The translations under genes were made by a program, and so were the position numbers. Source: Clostridia bacterium (lineage in GTDB: Bacteria; Bacillota; Clostridia; TANB77; CAG-508). From it: a stretch of DNA of 64,000 bases. Under the pieces are notes generated by a model. That model did not search any database. It was not told the origin of the DNA and worked only from the letters and a program-made list of their open reading frames with translations. Shown piece after piece: positions 29,006 to 37,102 of the stretch; position 1 is the first letter of the stretch, and each line of letters begins with the position of its first letter. The stretch is from contig JAFWMA010000016.1 in NCBI GenBank assembly GCA_017510825.1, positions 1 through 64,000 of the forward strand, read 5' to 3'.

Positions 29006-29626
29006 ATGAAGAAATTGGGATTAAATTATTATGATAAATTTATAGAAAATTCAGAGATTGCACTAAAAATGTCTGAAATCTTAAAGGACTATTCAGAAAA
29101 TTTTGATTATGATATGTCTGAAGTTAAAGAAAAAAAAGTACATTCTTTAGAAAGAGATGCAGATAAAAATATTCATGCTATCTTAAAATATTTGGTTATT
29201 GATTTTCTACCTCCAATTGATAGAGAGGATATAGTTTTAATTACAAATAAACTTGATGATGTGATTGATAATATTGATGCAATAGTGATTAATATAGATA
29301 TTTTAGATGTTAAAGAAATTCGTCTTAATTTTATCAAATTTGCAAAATTAATAAATAAGATGTGTAAAAATATAAATGGAATGATGACTAAGTTAAAAAC
29401 TTCTAAAAAATATGATGAAATCCATGAATTTGTAGTAACAATTAACAAACTAGAAGGTGAAGGAGATAAGTTATATGAAACTACAATAAGAGATTTATTT
29501 GCTACTGAAACAAATCCGATTGAAGTTATTAAATGGCATAAGATTTATATGTGCGCAGAAACATTTTATGATTCATGTGAAAGTTTAGCTAATACAATTG
29601 GTGAGGTAATTATGAAAAATTTATAA
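29006..29626 (+). CDS. DUF47 (PhoU-like) protein, PiT accessory
   Basis: The 206-residue, all-helical protein belongs to the DUF47/Pit accessory family, which resembles PhoU. Acidic metal-binding patterns of that fold appear twice (VHSLERDADKNIH and INKLEGEGDKLYE). Its position directly after the PiT transporter fits a role in controlling phosphate uptake. The next promoter begins seven bases after the stop. Confidence 0.92.
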   Translation: MKKLGLNYYDKFIENSEIALKMSEILKDYSENFDYDMSEVKEKKVHSLERDADKNIHAILKYLVIDFLPPIDREDIVLITNKLDDVIDNIDAIVINIDILDVKEIRLNFIKFAKLINKMCKNINGMMTKLKTSKKYDEIHEFVVTINKLEGEGDKLYETTIRDLFATETNPIEVIKWHKIYMCAETFYDSCESLANTIGEVIMKNL

Positions 29627-29632
29627 AATTCA

Positions 29633-29661
29633 TTGATAAATAATTTGTTTTGTATTATAAT
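29633..29661 (+). promoter_or_regulatory. Promoter of the dlt-like operon
   Basis: TTGATA (29633-29638), 17 bases and TATAAT (29656-29661). The transcript would begin near 29668 and carry a leader of more than 200 bases before the ligase gene. Confidence 0.65.
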
Positions 29662-29708
29662 ACTCTCTAGCACTAAGAAAAAGTTTATTTAAAAGAGAGT
29701 TTTATGGA

Positions 29709-29876
29709 ATAAAAATTAAAAACATTAAAGATTATATTAAAGAACAAAACCAAGAGTATTATTTAACATCTCATGTTGATAAATTTTTAAATCACGAATG
29801 AAAAATTCCTGTTTTAAGACATGTACTTGTCAGAGTTAGAGAAAAAACACATGATGGAAATGATTTAGATAGATAA
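29709..29876 (+). pseudogene. Degenerate reading frame in the leader of the dlt-like operon
   Basis: One frame reads as protein-like sequence: IKNIKDYIKEQNQEYY, then LTSHVDKFLNHE, a TGA stop (29799-29801), then KIPVLRHVLVRVREKTHDG and TAA (29874-29876). No start codon or ribosome site fits the 5' end. TGA is a true stop elsewhere in this window, so this is best read as the remnant of a small gene. The family is not recognised. Confidence 0.4.
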
Positions 29877-29885
29877 TTAGAATGG

Positions 29886-31385
29886 ATGGATGTAATAATG
29901 AAAAACATACTTGAATTTCTAGAAAAATGTAATAATAAAAATAATATTGCTATAATAGAAGAAGAAAAAAAATGTACTTATGGTGAATTAATAGAAAAAA
30001 GTATGCGTGTTGGAACAAGTTTAATAAAATATAACAATATAAATACTCCTATACCTATTTTTATGGAAAAAAGTATAAATACTTTATGCACTTTTTTTGG
30101 AGTTGTGTATGCAGGTTGCTGTTATTCATTAATAAACCCTGAATTACCTAAAGATAGGTTAAAAGCAATTATTCAAGTATTAGAAAGCAAATATATAATA
30201 ACAGATGAAGAGCACTATGAAACTGCTAAAAAATATTTTGATAATGTACAAATATTGTTAATTGAAAATTTGCTGAAAGAACAAATAAATAGTGAAGAAT
30301 TAATTAAAGTTAGGGAGAAAATGATAGATACAGATCCTTTATATATTAACTTTACTTCAGGTTCTACAGGAATTCCTAAGGGAGTTGTAATTAATCATCA
30401 AACTACAATAAATTTTATAAGTGAATTTACAAAAAAATTTGAAATTAATAGTAAAGACATTATAGGAAATCAAGCTCCTTGGGATTTTGATGTATCTGTT
30501 AAAGATATATATTCATCAATTTCAACTGGAGCTACAATGGTGATAATACCTAAAAGATTATTTTCAAGACCAGCTGAGTTGTTAGACTACCTATGTAATA
30601 ATAAGATAACAACACTAATTTGGGCAGTATCTGCTCTATGTTTGATTACAACATTTCATGGATTAGATTATAAAATTCCAAAGGATATTAATAAAATAAT
30701 GTTTAGTGGTGAAGTTATGCCTATCAAACATGTTAGTCAGTGGATTGAAAAATTACCAGATGCAAAATATGTAAATCTATACGGTCCTACTGAAATAACA
30801 TGCAATTGTACATATCATATAGTTAACAAGAAGAAGGTATACGAAAAATCAATACCAATTGGAAAATCTTTTAATAATGAAAGTGTTTTCTTATTGGATG
30901 ACTCTAATAAAGAAATAAAAAATTGTAATGAAACAGGAGAAATATGTGTAAGAGGAAGTACTCTTGCATTAGGATATTATAATAACTTGGAACAAACAAA
31001 TAAAAGTTTCATTCAAAATCCACTAAATAATAAATATAATGAAATTATTTATAAAACTGGAGACTTAGGGTATTATGATGAAAATAAAGATTTGAACTTT
31101 GCAGGGAGAAAAGATTTTCAAATAAAACATTTAGGTCATAGAGTTGAGCTTGAAGAAATTGAAAGAGCAATGGAAACTTTAAAAAATGTAGAGAGAGCAT
31201 GCTGTACTTATAATCAAGATAAAGGTAAGATAATAGGATTTTATGTTGGAAGTATAGATTCTAGGGATTTAAAGTTGAATCTAAAAAACAAACTACCAAC
31301 ATATATGATTCCTAATGTTTTGAAACAAATTGATAAATTTCCATTAAATAAAAATGGTAAAATTAATAGAAAAAAGCTTTGTTAG
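29886..31385 (+). CDS. DltA-like amino acid:carrier protein ligase (AMP-forming)
   Basis: The 499-residue ANL-superfamily adenylating enzyme has NFTSGSTGIPKG (A3), NLYGPTE (A5), YKTGDLG (A7), GRKDFQIKHLGHRVELEEIE (A8) and the final catalytic Lys motif NKNGKINRK (A10). The context GNQAPWDFDVSVKDIY is closest to DltA, which loads D-alanine onto the Dlt carrier protein. However, the FCGE motif of DltA reads FSGE here (S274), and that Cys is tied to D-Ala selection in known DltA, so the amino acid may differ. The carrier protein is encoded at 32660. The start could also be the ATG at 29898; neither has a strong ribosome site. Confidence 0.85.
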   Translation: MDVIMKNILEFLEKCNNKNNIAIIEEEKKCTYGELIEKSMRVGTSLIKYNNINTPIPIFMEKSINTLCTFFGVVYAGCCYSLINPELPKDRLKAIIQVLESKYIITDEEHYETAKKYFDNVQILLIENLLKEQINSEELIKVREKMIDTDPLYINFTSGSTGIPKGVVINHQTTINFISEFTKKFEINSKDIIGNQAPWDFDVSVKDIYSSISTGATMVIIPKRLFSRPAELLDYLCNNKITTLIWAVSALCLITTFHGLDYKIPKDINKIMFSGEVMPIKHVSQWIEKLPDAKYVNLYGPTEITCNCTYHIVNKKKVYEKSIPIGKSFNNESVFLLDDSNKEIKNCNETGEICVRGSTLALGYYNNLEQTNKSFIQNPLNNKYNEIIYKTGDLGYYDENKDLNFAGRKDFQIKHLGHRVELEEIERAMETLKNVERACCTYNQDKGKIIGFYVGSIDSRDLKLNLKNKLPTYMIPNVLKQIDKFPLNKNGKINRKKLC

Positions 31386-31465
31386 ATAAAAAAATATATA
31401 ATACTTCGCAATTTTTTAAACTATATATTATCTTACAATATTTATAATTTAAAAGGAGATTTTTA

Positions 31466-32617
31466 ATGAATGAACCTATATTAAAGCAAATTATTGATAA
31501 GTATGATACACCTTCTTATGTTTATGATATTGAAATTCTAAAAAATCGCATTAGTTATATTAGGAAACATCTACCTAGTCGAGCTAAAATATGTTACGCA
31601 ATTAAGGCAAATACTTTTATTATAAAAGATATAGAGCGTGAAGTTGATAGATTTGAAGTATGCTCTCCAGGTGAATATGAAATTTGCAAAAAACAAAATG
31701 TTGATGAAAGTAAAATACTGATATCTGGAATTAATAAAAGCAAAGAAGAAATTGATCATGTTATTGAAACAAGTAATGTTCGATTTTTTTCAATTGAATC
31801 AATGAGTCAATTTGAGATTTTTAAGAATTCAAGTAAAAAAGTTGAATTGCTGCTAAGACTAACGAGTGGAAATCAATTTGGAATAAACAAAGAAGAGATA
31901 GAAGAAATTATTACAAATAGAGACAATTATTCTAACATTAAGTTAAAAGGAATTCAATATTTTTCGGGTACTCAAAAAACATCTATAAAAGTATTAAGAA
32001 AAGAATTAGAAAAGCTGGATAGTTTTTTTAAAGAGTTAAAGCAAAAATATAATTATGAGGCAGAAGAATTCGAATTTGGAACGGGATTTCCAATAAATTA
32101 TTTTCAAGGTAGAGATTTTGATGAGAATGAGTTTTTTAAAGAATTTTCTGAAATAGTTGATAATCTTGAATATGGGGGAAATATTATATTCGAAATTGGA
32201 AGAAGCATTGTAGCTAGTTGTGGAACGTATATTACAAAAGTAATAGATATAAAAACAAACAAAAATCAAAAATATGCAATAGTTGACGGAGGTATCAATC
32301 ATTTGGTATACTATGGTCAGTCAATGGCAATGAAAGTGCCATATTTAGAAATACATCCAAGTAGAGAAAATAAAGAAGATGAAAGATGGAATATTTGTGG
32401 TTCATTATGTACAATAAATGATATACTAGTAAAACAGTTACCTGAAAAAATAGAATTGAATGATATTATTGTTTTCAAAAATACTGGTGCATATTGTTCT
32501 ACTGAAGGCATTTCACTATTTTTAAGTAGGGATTTACCAAATGTTATTAAAATAGATGAGGATAAATCTATTAAACTAATAAGAGAAAAGAATAGTACTT
32601 TTCAATTTAATGGATAG
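31466..32617 (+). CDS. Fold-type III PLP-dependent decarboxylase (LysA/BtrK-like)
   Basis: The 383-residue protein is of the alanine racemase-like barrel group that includes diaminopimelate, ornithine and carrier-bound glutamate (BtrK) decarboxylases. The PLP lysine is K47 in CYAIKAN. The C-terminal domain carries CGSLC (C311, C315), IELNDIIVFKNTGAYC and a domain-closing FLSRDLPNV, the usual order in these decarboxylases. It is not a normal LysA: it is shorter and sits between a DltA-like ligase and a carrier protein. BtrK acts on an amino acid held on a carrier protein; the same is suggested here by gene order only. The RBS AAAGGAG is strong. Confidence 0.85.
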   Translation: MNEPILKQIIDKYDTPSYVYDIEILKNRISYIRKHLPSRAKICYAIKANTFIIKDIEREVDRFEVCSPGEYEICKKQNVDESKILISGINKSKEEIDHVIETSNVRFFSIESMSQFEIFKNSSKKVELLLRLTSGNQFGINKEEIEEIITNRDNYSNIKLKGIQYFSGTQKTSIKVLRKELEKLDSFFKELKQKYNYEAEEFEFGTGFPINYFQGRDFDENEFFKEFSEIVDNLEYGGNIIFEIGRSIVASCGTYITKVIDIKTNKNQKYAIVDGGINHLVYYGQSMAMKVPYLEIHPSRENKEDERWNICGSLCTINDILVKQLPEKIELNDIIVFKNTGAYCSTEGISLFLSRDLPNVIKIDEDKSIKLIREKNSTFQFNG

Positions 32618-32659
32618 AAAGTAAGTAAAATATAAATATATAAATTAAAGGAGATTATT

Positions 32660-32890
32660 ATGGACAAGTTAATTGAAATATTGGAAGATATTGAATCAGG
32701 ACTAGATTATGAAAATTGTGAGAGTTTGGTTGATGATAATTATTTAGATTCTTTAGATATAATATCACTTGTTGCAGCAATTGAAGATGCATTTAATGTT
32801 CAAATACCAGCTGTTGACGTAATTCCAGAGAATTTTAATTCTGTAGAGTCAATTTGGAAACTTATTAATAGATTGGAAGAAGAAGGATAA
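32660..32890 (+). CDS. Acyl/aminoacyl carrier protein (DltC-like)
   Basis: The 76-residue acidic four-helix protein has the phosphopantetheine site DSL with S31 in NYLDSLDIISLV. The size and charge match DltC and other stand-alone carrier proteins. It would carry the amino acid activated by the 29886 ligase, possibly present it to the decarboxylase, and hand it to the MBOAT protein encoded next. RBS AAAGGAG. Confidence 0.9.
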   Translation: MDKLIEILEDIESGLDYENCESLVDDNYLDSLDIISLVAAIEDAFNVQIPAVDVIPENFNSVESIWKLINRLEEEG

Positions 32891-32945
32891 TATATTTTTG
32901 AGTTTGCTTATGTTGAAGATGAATATAATTAGGAGATAGATTATA

Positions 32946-34535
32946 ATGACTTACTGTGATTTGATATTTTTGGGGATTTTTTTACCTGTTACAATATTAT
33001 TATATAATGTAATACCTCAAAAACATAGAGCAAAGGTGTTATTAATTGCAAGTTATGTTTTCTTTTGGTCAATAAGTGGGAAGCTAATAGTATTTTTATT
33101 AGCAACAACAGTATTAATGTATATTTTTGGTATATGTAATAAAAAGTTGATTGATAAAAGAAAAAATGAATTGAAGAATGTTGAGAAAAATAATAAGAAA
33201 ATAATAAAAGAAAGATACTTAAGAAAAACTAGATTAATTCTAGTTTTTAATGTTGTTATACTATTAGGAATGATTGTTGTATTAAAGTATTCAACTTTTA
33301 TCGGTAATAATATTAATTATTTATTTAATGTTATTGGTTATCCTGTTAATATAGGTATTGCTCACTTTGCTGTACCAATTGGCATATCATTTTATACATT
33401 ACAAGCAATTTCATATATGATGGATGTATATAAAGAAAAAATAGAACCAGATAAAAATATTGGGAGATTGGCACTATTTATTAGCTTTTTTCCTCAGATT
33501 ATGGAGGGACCAATTTGTAGGTATAATGATACTGCTATTCAGTTGTGGAAAGGTGATAAAACTTCATATAAAAGCCTAACATTTGGAATGCAACGAATTG
33601 GATTTGGCTTGATGAAAAAAATGATAATAGCTGATAGACTTGATATTTTAGTTTCAGGTATATTTAGTAATTATAATGATTATAATGGTGGAATTATTGC
33701 TATAGGTATGATTTTATATACACTACAGCTTTACATGGATTTTTCTGGAGTAATGGATATTGTTATTGGAATTGCGGAAATATTTAATGTAAAAATGCCA
33801 GAAAACTTTAAACAACCATTTTTCTCTAAATCTATTTCAGAATTCTGGACAAGGTGGCATATTACATTAGGAACATGGTTTAGAGATTACATATATTATC
33901 CTGTTTGTATGTCTAAAAAAAGTAAAAAGATGACAACCAATCTTAGAAAAAAGTTTGGAAAATATTATGGACCATTAATAGTTAGTTCTGTAGCATTGTT
34001 TTGCGTCTGGATATGCAATGGAATTTGGCATGGTTCAGCATGGAATTATATTTTCTTTGGAATGTACCATTTTACACTTATTTTGATGGGAAGATTTGTT
34101 GAACCGATTTCTAAAAAATTCTACAAAAAGATAAAGATTAGAGAAGAAAGTGTTGGATTACTATTGTTTAGAATAGTAAGAACTACAATATTAGTATTTT
34201 TTGGTGAATTGTTTTTTAGAGCTGAGGGATTATTAGCTGGATTTAAAATGTTTGCTAAGATTTTTTCAAATTTTACTTTAGATTCATTATTTAATGGTGA
34301 GATACTTAAGATTGGTTTGAATTGGCAGGACTTTGTGATAGTAGCAATATTTACAGTTATATTCTTAGTTATTAGTATTAGAAAAGAACAAGGCAATAAA
34401 GTGAGAGAAAAGATAGCTGAAAGAAATATTGTTTTTAGATGGACATGCTATTTTGCAATTATTTTTGCAGTAATTGTTTTCGGCGCATATGGAGAAGGCT
34501 ATGTGCCAGTTGATCCAATGTATGCTCAATTTTAA
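32946..34535 (+). CDS. MBOAT-family membrane acyltransferase (DltB/AlgI-like)
   Basis: The 529-residue, about eleven-helix protein has the MBOAT core: SKSISEFWTRWHITLGTWFRDYIYYP and the catalytic histidine H362 in NGIWHGSAWNY. In the Dlt system DltB moves the carrier-bound D-alanine to the outside of the membrane. It is longer than DltB (about 400), with a charged insert at 65-100 and a C-terminal extension. Neighbours on both sides (carrier protein and SGNH protein) fit the role. AGGAG lies upstream of the start. Confidence 0.9.
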   Translation: MTYCDLIFLGIFLPVTILLYNVIPQKHRAKVLLIASYVFFWSISGKLIVFLLATTVLMYIFGICNKKLIDKRKNELKNVEKNNKKIIKERYLRKTRLILVFNVVILLGMIVVLKYSTFIGNNINYLFNVIGYPVNIGIAHFAVPIGISFYTLQAISYMMDVYKEKIEPDKNIGRLALFISFFPQIMEGPICRYNDTAIQLWKGDKTSYKSLTFGMQRIGFGLMKKMIIADRLDILVSGIFSNYNDYNGGIIAIGMILYTLQLYMDFSGVMDIVIGIAEIFNVKMPENFKQPFFSKSISEFWTRWHITLGTWFRDYIYYPVCMSKKSKKMTTNLRKKFGKYYGPLIVSSVALFCVWICNGIWHGSAWNYIFFGMYHFTLILMGRFVEPISKKFYKKIKIREESVGLLLFRIVRTTILVFFGELFFRAEGLLAGFKMFAKIFSNFTLDSLFNGEILKIGLNWQDFVIVAIFTVIFLVISIRKEQGNKVREKIAERNIVFRWTCYFAIIFAVIVFGAYGEGYVPVDPMYAQF

Positions 34536-34682
34536 TTTGGTTTAATTTTGCACACAATAGTATAATTGTATATAACACTTGTTCTTGCTGGTTGCGGGCA
34601 CAAATGCAATTTGCCTAAATTGTGATCAGAAAGTAATTGCTACAAACTGAAACAAAATTACAAATAGAAAGGATTTATATAA

Positions 34683-35624
34683 TTGAAAACTAAAATAATT
34701 AAAGTAATCGGTTTTGTAATAGTATTAATAATATTACTTCTAATTACATCACATATATTTGTGCCTAAAAGCAATACTGAGGAAGCCGGAATGCATGATT
34801 ATGAAGCAAATGGAATTTTAGCAGAAAAAGAAAGAACAATAGATTTGTTGATATTAGGAGATAGTGAAGCTTTTACTTCAATCATTCCTATGCAATTGTG
34901 GAATGATTATGGCTTTACAAGTTATGTGTGCTGTTCAACTGCTCAGACTATTCCTGAATCAATGATCTTTTTAATAAAAGCACTACAAAAGCAACAACCT
35001 AAAATGATTATTTTAGAAGCAAGTAATATTTATACAGCTTCTGAAAGGGATGAACATATTGTTCAAGTCTTAAATTATATGTTTCCAGTTGTAGAATATC
35101 ATGATAGATGGAAATATTTAAAAAGTAATGATTGGTTTGGAGAAATTAATTATGATGTAGTTAATGATTTAAAAGGATATCATTTTACAAAAGATGTGAA
35201 GGAAGCTCTTCCTAATAATAAAATGGCTCCTACAGAAGAAACTCAACCAATTCCAATTGCAAATAAAATATATATAAAACTTTTAAAAAAGTATTGTGAG
35301 ATGAATGATATTAAATTTTCAATAATTAGAACACCCACAACTTTTAGCTGGGATTATAAAAGTTATAATGGAGTGAAACAATTTGCAGATGCCGAGAAAA
35401 TTGAATATTTGGATTTAAACTTAATGAATGATCAACTTAAAATTGATTGGAAACAAGATTCAAAAGACGGAGGAGATCATTTAAATCACTATGGCGCAGT
35501 AAAGAATACAAAATTTATTGGAGAATTTGTTAAAAATAAAAACCTATTAACAGATCACAGAAAAGAGGAAAAATATTCAGGCTGGAATAAGTCGTATGAA
35601 GAATATAAAAGATTAGTTAAATAG
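34683..35624 (+). CDS. DltD-like SGNH-fold membrane-anchored protein
   Basis: A TTG start is used, with GAAAGGA eleven bases upstream. The 313-residue protein has one N-terminal membrane helix (about 7-24) and an SGNH/GDSL domain outside: ILGDSEAF with S61 and, near the end, GGDHLNHYGA with D265-H266. DltD has the same plan and acts in the last transfer of D-alanine to teichoic acid. Here it may be the final transferase to the surface polymer. A 147-base gap with no coding sign separates it from the MBOAT gene. Confidence 0.83.
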   Translation: MKTKIIKVIGFVIVLIILLLITSHIFVPKSNTEEAGMHDYEANGILAEKERTIDLLILGDSEAFTSIIPMQLWNDYGFTSYVCCSTAQTIPESMIFLIKALQKQQPKMIILEASNIYTASERDEHIVQVLNYMFPVVEYHDRWKYLKSNDWFGEINYDVVNDLKGYHFTKDVKEALPNNKMAPTEETQPIPIANKIYIKLLKKYCEMNDIKFSIIRTPTTFSWDYKSYNGVKQFADAEKIEYLDLNLMNDQLKIDWKQDSKDGGDHLNHYGAVKNTKFIGEFVKNKNLLTDHRKEEKYSGWNKSYEEYKRLVK

Positions 35625-35698
35625 ACAATATAAGATATATTCTAATTAAACATAATAGAGCTTAATTGCTTAATATATTAAAGAAAAGGAAAAACAAA

Positions 35699-36370
35699 AT
35701 GAATTTCATGGATATATGGATTGGAAAAACAGAAGAAGATATTTTAAATGAGCTATCAGACAATATATATTTAATGTCAGAGCAGTTCTCAATTTGCGAT
35801 TTTTTTGACAAAAATTATCAACATAAAGATAGTTTTTTAGCAAGTATCATTATAACACCAATGCAGGTTATTACATCATATGCACCAGAGATTGAAAATA
35901 GAAGAATACAGCATCAAGATTTGGTAAATACAATATTAAAAGAATCCGGAACAGAAGATATATTTCCAAGAATTAGAATAGATTGTAATTCTTCTGACGA
36001 AATAATGTTTTGTTTATGCAAAGTTGAGACAGAAAAAGACACTGGAATTTCAAAGGAAATGTATATAGCATTTCAGGAATTAAAATATATAATTGAAACT
36101 ATTGCAGGAGATGAATTAGTTTTAGATCATAATTTTGATGACCTAAATATACAAGATTGTATGACAAATCAAGAGATTCCAATAAATTATAAAGAAAGAC
36201 TTGTTGGAATTCCTATTAATGATTATATGAAGACATTAGAAAAAGAGAAGCAAAAAAGTTTAAATGTATCAATAGTGAAAAGCACACTAGACTCAAGTGA
36301 ACATAACAGGAAAGAAAACAATAAAGAAAAAACAAAGTTAGAAATGAGATGCTCTGAATTAGAAAGATAA
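35699..36370 (+). CDS. Hypothetical protein downstream of the dlt-like operon
   Basis: The ATG at 35699 follows AAAGGAAAA; an upstream TTG at 35666 has no ribosome site. The 223-residue product has no signal peptide or membrane helix and ends in a highly charged, Lys/Glu-rich tail (about 180-223). The core (FDKNYQHKDSFLASIIITPMQVITSYAPE) is not a family I recognise. It is 74 bases after the DltD-like gene in the same direction, so it may belong to that transcript. Confidence 0.65.
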   Translation: MNFMDIWIGKTEEDILNELSDNIYLMSEQFSICDFFDKNYQHKDSFLASIIITPMQVITSYAPEIENRRIQHQDLVNTILKESGTEDIFPRIRIDCNSSDEIMFCLCKVETEKDTGISKEMYIAFQELKYIIETIAGDELVLDHNFDDLNIQDCMTNQEIPINYKERLVGIPINDYMKTLEKEKQKSLNVSIVKSTLDSSEHNRKENNKEKTKLEMRCSELER

Positions 36371-36431
36371 ATACTAAATAATAGAATTCGATTCTTGTAT
36401 TTCTAAGACATATCAATAAAAAAACTCATAC

Positions 36432-36493
36432 TTTACAAACTAAAAAAAATATGATAAAATATACTAGTAAACTAAAACGGTTTACTAGTATAT
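36432..36493 (+). promoter_or_regulatory. Promoter and palindromic TetR operator
   Basis: TTTACA (36432-36437), 17 bases and TAAAAT (36455-36460). A perfect inverted repeat, ATATACTAGTAAAC (36459-36472) and GTTTACTAGTATAT (36480-36493), begins at the -10 box and covers the start site. It is the expected autoregulatory site of the TetR gene that begins 19 bases later. Confidence 0.8.
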
Positions 36494-36512
36494 TTTTGCG
36501 AAGGAGGCGAAA

Positions 36513-37079
36513 ATGAAAGAAAAACAAATAATAGATAGTGCAAGAGAATTATTCGAAAAATATGGAATAAAAAAGACATCAATGGATGAAATTGCAAAAA
36601 ATGCTGGTGTAACAAAAAAAACAGTATATTCATACTTCTCAAGTAAAAATGAGTTAATAAACTATTTTGTAAAAGAAGAATTAAATTATATGAAATCAAT
36701 AGTTGAAGAATATGAAGCAAAAGAAGGAGACTATTTTGAAAATGTACACCAAGGATTATGCAAAATGCTAAATTATAAAAAGAAAAGCATAATTCTAAAT
36801 ATATTCATGAAAGAAGCGGATGATACAAATTTAAAAGTACTAAAGGATAATTTAAACAGAATTGATACACAAACGAAAAATTATATTAAAGAAGTTTTAG
36901 AAAAAGCGGAGAAAGCTGGGCATATTAAAGTAAAAAATATCGATATAGTAACTTTTTTAATATATAAAATGTACATAGCTTTAATGTTTGATTGGGATGA
37001 AGGAGATAAGGAACTTGATGATAAAGAAATTGCGGACAATATTTTGCAAATTTTAAGAAATGGTTTATCAAATAAATAA
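36513..37079 (+). CDS. TetR/AcrR-family transcriptional regulator
   Basis: The 188-residue protein has the TetR DNA-binding domain at the N terminus (ARELFEKYGIKKTSMDEIAKNAGVTKKTVYSYFSSKNEL, in order). A helical ligand-binding domain follows. It lies 23 bases before the YhgE/Pip gene, and a perfect palindrome covers its promoter, so it most likely represses itself and the membrane protein. The ligand is unknown. RBS AAGGAGG. Confidence 0.93.
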   Translation: MKEKQIIDSARELFEKYGIKKTSMDEIAKNAGVTKKTVYSYFSSKNELINYFVKEELNYMKSIVEEYEAKEGDYFENVHQGLCKMLNYKKKSIILNIFMKEADDTNLKVLKDNLNRIDTQTKNYIKEVLEKAEKAGHIKVKNIDIVTFLIYKMYIALMFDWDEGDKELDDKEIADNILQILRNGLSNK

Positions 37080-37102
37080 TTTAAAATGGAAGGATGTAGA
37101 AA

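Noticed and set aside
29799-29801. In-frame TGA that might be read as tryptophan or selenocysteine
   Set aside because: TGA ends other genes here, UGG is used for Trp throughout, and the frame has no start codon or ribosome site.
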